DNA of 8,486 bases from an uncultured Ruminococcus sp. (GTDB lineage: Bacteria > Bacillota > Clostridia > Oscillospirales > CAG-382), in contig CACZRJ010000003.1 in NCBI GenBank assembly GCA_902783535.1, positions 1-8,486 on the forward strand. Reading direction: 5' to 3'. The position numbers and the translations under genes are program-made. Position 1 is the stretch's first letter. Every line of letters starts with the position of its first letter. A model generated the notes under the pieces. That model had not been told where the DNA came from. It did no database searches and worked only from the letters and a program-made list of their open reading frames with translations. Shown here in pieces: positions 6,057 to 8,486 of the stretch.

Positions 6057-7189
6057 ACGCGTTTTGAGAAGGCTTCGACCTTCTCCTCCTTGAACGATTT
6101 CCATGTCCCGTCTTCCAGCGATGCGCGGATCTCCTCCGTCAGCGTATTGTAGAAATACAAGTTGTGTATCACGCAAAGACGCATGGCGAGCATTTCCCGC
6201 GCTTTGAACAGATGGCGGATGTATGCCCGGGAATACCGTCTGCAAACAGGGCAGTCGCATTTTTCATCCAGCGGGCGGGGGTCTTCGGCGAATTTGTTGT
6301 TGTTCAGGTTCAGAAGTCCTTCCGAAGTGAACAAATTGCCGTGGCGCGCGTTTCTGGACGGCATGACGCAGTCGAAGAAATCCACTCCGCGGTCCACGCA
6401 TTCCAGGATGTTGATCGGAGTGCCGACGCCCATCAGATATCTCGGCTTGCCGGCGGGCATGAACGGTTCGACTTCTTCGATCGTCTGATACATCACGTCG
6501 GCCGTTTCGCCGACGGCGAGTCCGCCGATCGCATATCCTTCCAGATCAAGTGCGCGGATCTGTTCCATATGGCGTTTCCTGATATCGGGATAGACGCCCC
6601 CCTGATTGATGCCGAAGAGGATCTGATCCCGGTTGATCGTTTCCGGAAGCGAATTCAGACGGTCCATCTCTTCCTTGCAGCGGTAAAGCCACCGCGTGGT
6701 CCGCTCGCAGGAGCGGTCGATATAGGAATGTTCAGCCACGGATGAGGGGCATTCGTCAAAAGCCATCGCGATGGTCGAGGCAAGCCTCGACTGGATCTGC
6801 ATGCTGATTTCCGGACTCATGTAGATCCTGGCGCCGTCCATGTGCGACTGAAAGGTCACGCCGTCCTCGCGGATATTCCTCAAATGCGCGAGCGAAAACA
6901 CCTGGTACCCGCCCGAATCCGTCAGGATCGGCCTTTCCCAGCGAAAGAATTTGTGCAGACCTCCCAGCCGGTAAATGACGTCTTCCCCGGGGCGGACGTG
7001 CAGATGATAGGTGTTGGACAGCTCCACCTGGCACTTGATCTGTTCCAGGTCGGCGGTCGACACGGCGCCTTTGATGGCCGCGCTGGTGCCGACGTTCATG
7101 AAGACGGGCGTCTGTATGGTCCCATGGACCGTTTCGAACTCGCCGCGTCTCGCGCTGCCGACTGTTTTAATGATACGAAATCTTCCCAT
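6053..7189 (-). CDS. tgt: Queuine/preQ1 tRNA-guanine transglycosylase
   Basis: Tgt swaps guanine-34 in the anticodon of tRNAs for Asp, Asn, His and Tyr for the queuosine precursor preQ1. The 378 residues match the bacterial enzyme's normal length. Visible landmarks are ILTDSGGYQVFSL with the catalytic Asp91, INQGG (195-199) and GGLAVGE (222-228) of the substrate pocket, and FFDCVMPSRNAR with the nucleophile Asp273. The zinc site is Cys311, Cys313, Cys316 and His342, with the same C-x-C-x2-C-x25-H spacing as characterised Tgt. The ATG at 7189 follows GGTGA by 5 bases and gives the family's usual N-terminus (GRFRIIKT). A GTG at 7198 in GTGA overlap with mutL would add three residues and cannot be excluded. 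The gene sits between mutL and the secreted C39-like peptidase, not beside queA or yajC as in many bacteria. Reading is complete and intact. Confidence 0.97.
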   Translation of the reverse strand: MGRFRIIKTVGSARRGEFETVHGTIQTPVFMNVGTSAAIKGAVSTADLEQIKCQVELSNTYHLHVRPGEDVIYRLGGLHKFFRWERPILTDSGGYQVFSLAHLRNIREDGVTFQSHMDGARIYMSPEISMQIQSRLASTIAMAFDECPSSVAEHSYIDRSCERTTRWLYRCKEEMDRLNSLPETINRDQILFGINQGGVYPDIRKRHMEQIRALDLEGYAIGGLAVGETADVMYQTIEEVEPFMPAGKPRYLMGVGTPINILECVDRGVDFFDCVMPSRNARHGNLFTSEGLLNLNNNKFAEDPRPLDEKCDCPVCRRYSRAYIRHLFKAREMLAMRLCVIHNLYFYNTLTEEIRASLEDGTWKSFKEEKVEAFSKRV

Positions 7190-7194
7190 TGTCT

Positions 7195-8486
7195 TCACCG
7201 GTCGAAAAATTTATCGATCTCCCGCCTGGAGAGCGCGTGCATTACCGGGCGTCCGTGAGGACAGAACCGGATCTCTTTGTGCGTCATCAGCTGGTCGATG
7301 ATCCATTCGTTGTGGACTCTGTCGTTCGGAATGCCTGCCTTTACGGCCGCTTTGCAAGCGACTGTGAAAAGAGCCCGGTCGCATTTGTCTTCAAACGGAA
7401 TATTCCCGCCGGACGCGAGATCGGACGCGAAGGTCTGAAGCAGCGCCGGAAGGTCCTTCAGGTCGGCAAGCGTCGACGGCACAGCCCGGACCAGAACGGT
7501 CTTTCCGCCGAACGGTTCGATTTCGAACCCGAACGTCGATATGTATTCGCGGTTCTCGGAAAGAACGGCAAACTCGACGGACGTCAGATCGACGGGGATC
7601 GGATTCAGAAGCACCTGCGCGTGGGTCTCCTTCCGCGAGGCGATTTTTTCATAGAGGATCCGCTCGTGGGCGGCATGCTTGTCGACGATATAGACCGTAC
7701 GCTCCGTTTCGATGAACAGGTAGGCGTCATAGGCTTCGCCGATGTATTTCCAGTACGGCTTGTCCTCAAAAGCAGTCTGCCCCGAAAGAGCCTCGTGCGT
7801 ACCGTTCGTTTCCGCGTCCGCTGTCTCGGAATGCGTCTGTTCCGGACCGTTCCGTACGCCGGCGCCGGACCCTTCCGAGATCAGGTCGTCCAGCCCGATG
7901 TCCGGGCGGAACAGTCCCTTCGGCCCGCCGGCATGATCCGTGAATGCCGTCCGCGTCTGAAGTTCCCCGGACGCTTGATTCCGAGAAACAGGTCTGTCCT
8001 CTCTCCGAACCGGGACCTGTTCCGCAGACTGGCCGGAATGCTCCGGCTCCTTCACCGGTTCCTGTCCCGAACCGTCCAATGGTTTTTCATCTTCAGCGCT
8101 CTCCGGCTGGACGGATTCGGACAGACGGTTCCTGACGGCATAATAGACCGCCGTGAAAATGCTCCGCTCATCGGCGAACCGGATCTCGAGTTTCGCCGGA
8201 TGGACGTTGACGTCGGTCATTTTCAAAGAAAGATCGGTGAAAAGCACCGCTCCGGGATATCGTCCGTGAGGGAGATAGGATTTGAACGCTTCTTCCAGTG
8301 CGGCAAGCACGGTTTTCGAGCGGACAGGCCGTCCGTTGACGTAGAAGATCTGCATCGCCCTGCTGCCGCGGGCGTGGTCCGGCGAAGTGACATACCCGTG
8401 AACGCGGATCCCGTCCGTCGTTTCGTCGACCGGAAGCAGGCCGGAAGCGAACTCCTTCCCGTAGACGGCATAAATCGCAGGAAGCA
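7195..8486 (-). CDS. mutL: DNA mismatch repair protein MutL, 5' end off window
   Basis: MutL links mismatch recognition by MutS to strand nicking and excision. The last 429 complete codons are present; the N-terminal ATPase motifs lie beyond the right edge. What remains begins in the transducer domain, with FYVNGRPVRS and NVHPAK (8191-8208; this conserved Lys contacts ATP in known MutLs). A hydrophilic linker rich in Glu, Ser, Pro and Gly of about 115 residues (roughly 7770-8118) follows, then the C-terminal dimerisation/endonuclease domain. The metal-binding nuclease motif reads DKHAAHERILYE (7648-7683), the DQHA-x2-E-x4-E motif with Gln replaced by Lys. A beta-clamp-binding type motif QVLLNP (7600-7617), ACKAAVKAG, CPHGRP (7246-7263) and the terminal FDR complete the set seen in nicking MutLs. 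It is the first gene visible in the minus-strand unit; its stop codon overlaps the tgt ribosome binding site. No mutS is in the window. Confidence 0.97.
   Translation of the reverse strand, partial: LPAIYAVYGKEFASGLLPVDETTDGIRVHGYVTSPDHARGSRAMQIFYVNGRPVRSKTVLAALEEAFKSYLPHGRYPGAVLFTDLSLKMTDVNVHPAKLEIRFADERSIFTAVYYAVRNRLSESVQPESAEDEKPLDGSGQEPVKEPEHSGQSAEQVPVRREDRPVSRNQASGELQTRTAFTDHAGGPKGLFRPDIGLDDLISEGSGAGVRNGPEQTHSETADAETNGTHEALSGQTAFEDKPYWKYIGEAYDAYLFIETERTVYIVDKHAAHERILYEKIASRKETHAQVLLNPIPVDLTSVEFAVLSENREYISTFGFEIEPFGGKTVLVRAVPSTLADLKDLPALLQTFASDLASGGNIPFEDKCDRALFTVACKAAVKAGIPNDRVHNEWIIDQLMTHKEIRFCPHGRPVMHALSRREIDKFFDR

Noticed and set aside
6057..6260. Upstream ATG extending the C39-like peptidase by 68 residues
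   Set aside because: The extension lies inside the conserved zinc-binding end of tgt in another frame and would bury the signal peptide in the middle of the protein.
7770..8118. Low-complexity hydrophilic stretch in mutL as a sign of frameshift or insertion
   Set aside because: The frame is continuous, and MutL proteins normally have a variable flexible linker between the transducer and C-terminal domains.
1..8486. Phage, IS element, CRISPR array, riboswitch or tRNA
   Set aside because: I found no transposase or integrase motif, regularly spaced repeats, or tRNA-like folds, and the only long gene-free stretch (1288-1592) has leaders too short for a known riboswitch.

Overview
The window reads as a chromosomal segment from an anaerobic Gram-positive bacterium of the Clostridia, probably a gut or rumen Oscillospirales/Eubacteriales-type genome known mainly from metagenomes. 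The grounds are a type I dockerin on a secreted protein, a lactocepin/C5a-peptidase-like subtilase, an endonuclease-type MutL (absent in E. coli and its relatives), GGAGG-type ribosome binding sites and slightly GC-rich codon use. No mobile element, phage gene, tRNA, rRNA or CRISPR array was seen. The organism assignment is inference.

Layout: (1) Positions 1-1287, minus strand: the N-terminal 429 residues of a large secreted S8 (subtilisin-like) peptidase that runs off the left edge. (2) Positions 1288-1592: a 305-base divergent promoter region with a recognisable sigma-A-type promoter facing each way. (3) Positions 1593-3651, plus strand: a two-gene unit coding for a short formate/nitrite-transporter (FNT) family channel and, four bases later, a MATE-family multidrug/toxin exporter. 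(4) Positions 3705-3733: a strong hairpin terminator lying between the convergent units. (5) Positions 3736-8486, minus strand: a tight four-gene unit read in the order mutL (5'-truncated by the right edge), tgt, a secreted C39-like papain-fold peptidase, and a secreted dockerin protein. All its junctions are 20 bases or shorter, and one is an ATGA stop/start overlap.

How the genes fit together: mutL (mismatch repair) and tgt (queuosine tRNA modification) are housekeeping genes. The two genes translated after them encode exported proteins: a putative cysteine peptidase and a beta-rich protein of unknown function with a C-terminal calcium-binding dockerin. Coupling surface proteins to a DNA-repair/tRNA-modification message is the most unusual arrangement here. 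The FNT-MATE pair is a separate small membrane-transport operon whose substrates cannot be read from the sequence. I do not see a clearly new defence, mobile or RNA system. The best leads are the dockerin protein of unknown fold, its coupled C39-like peptidase, and the atypical short FNT channel.
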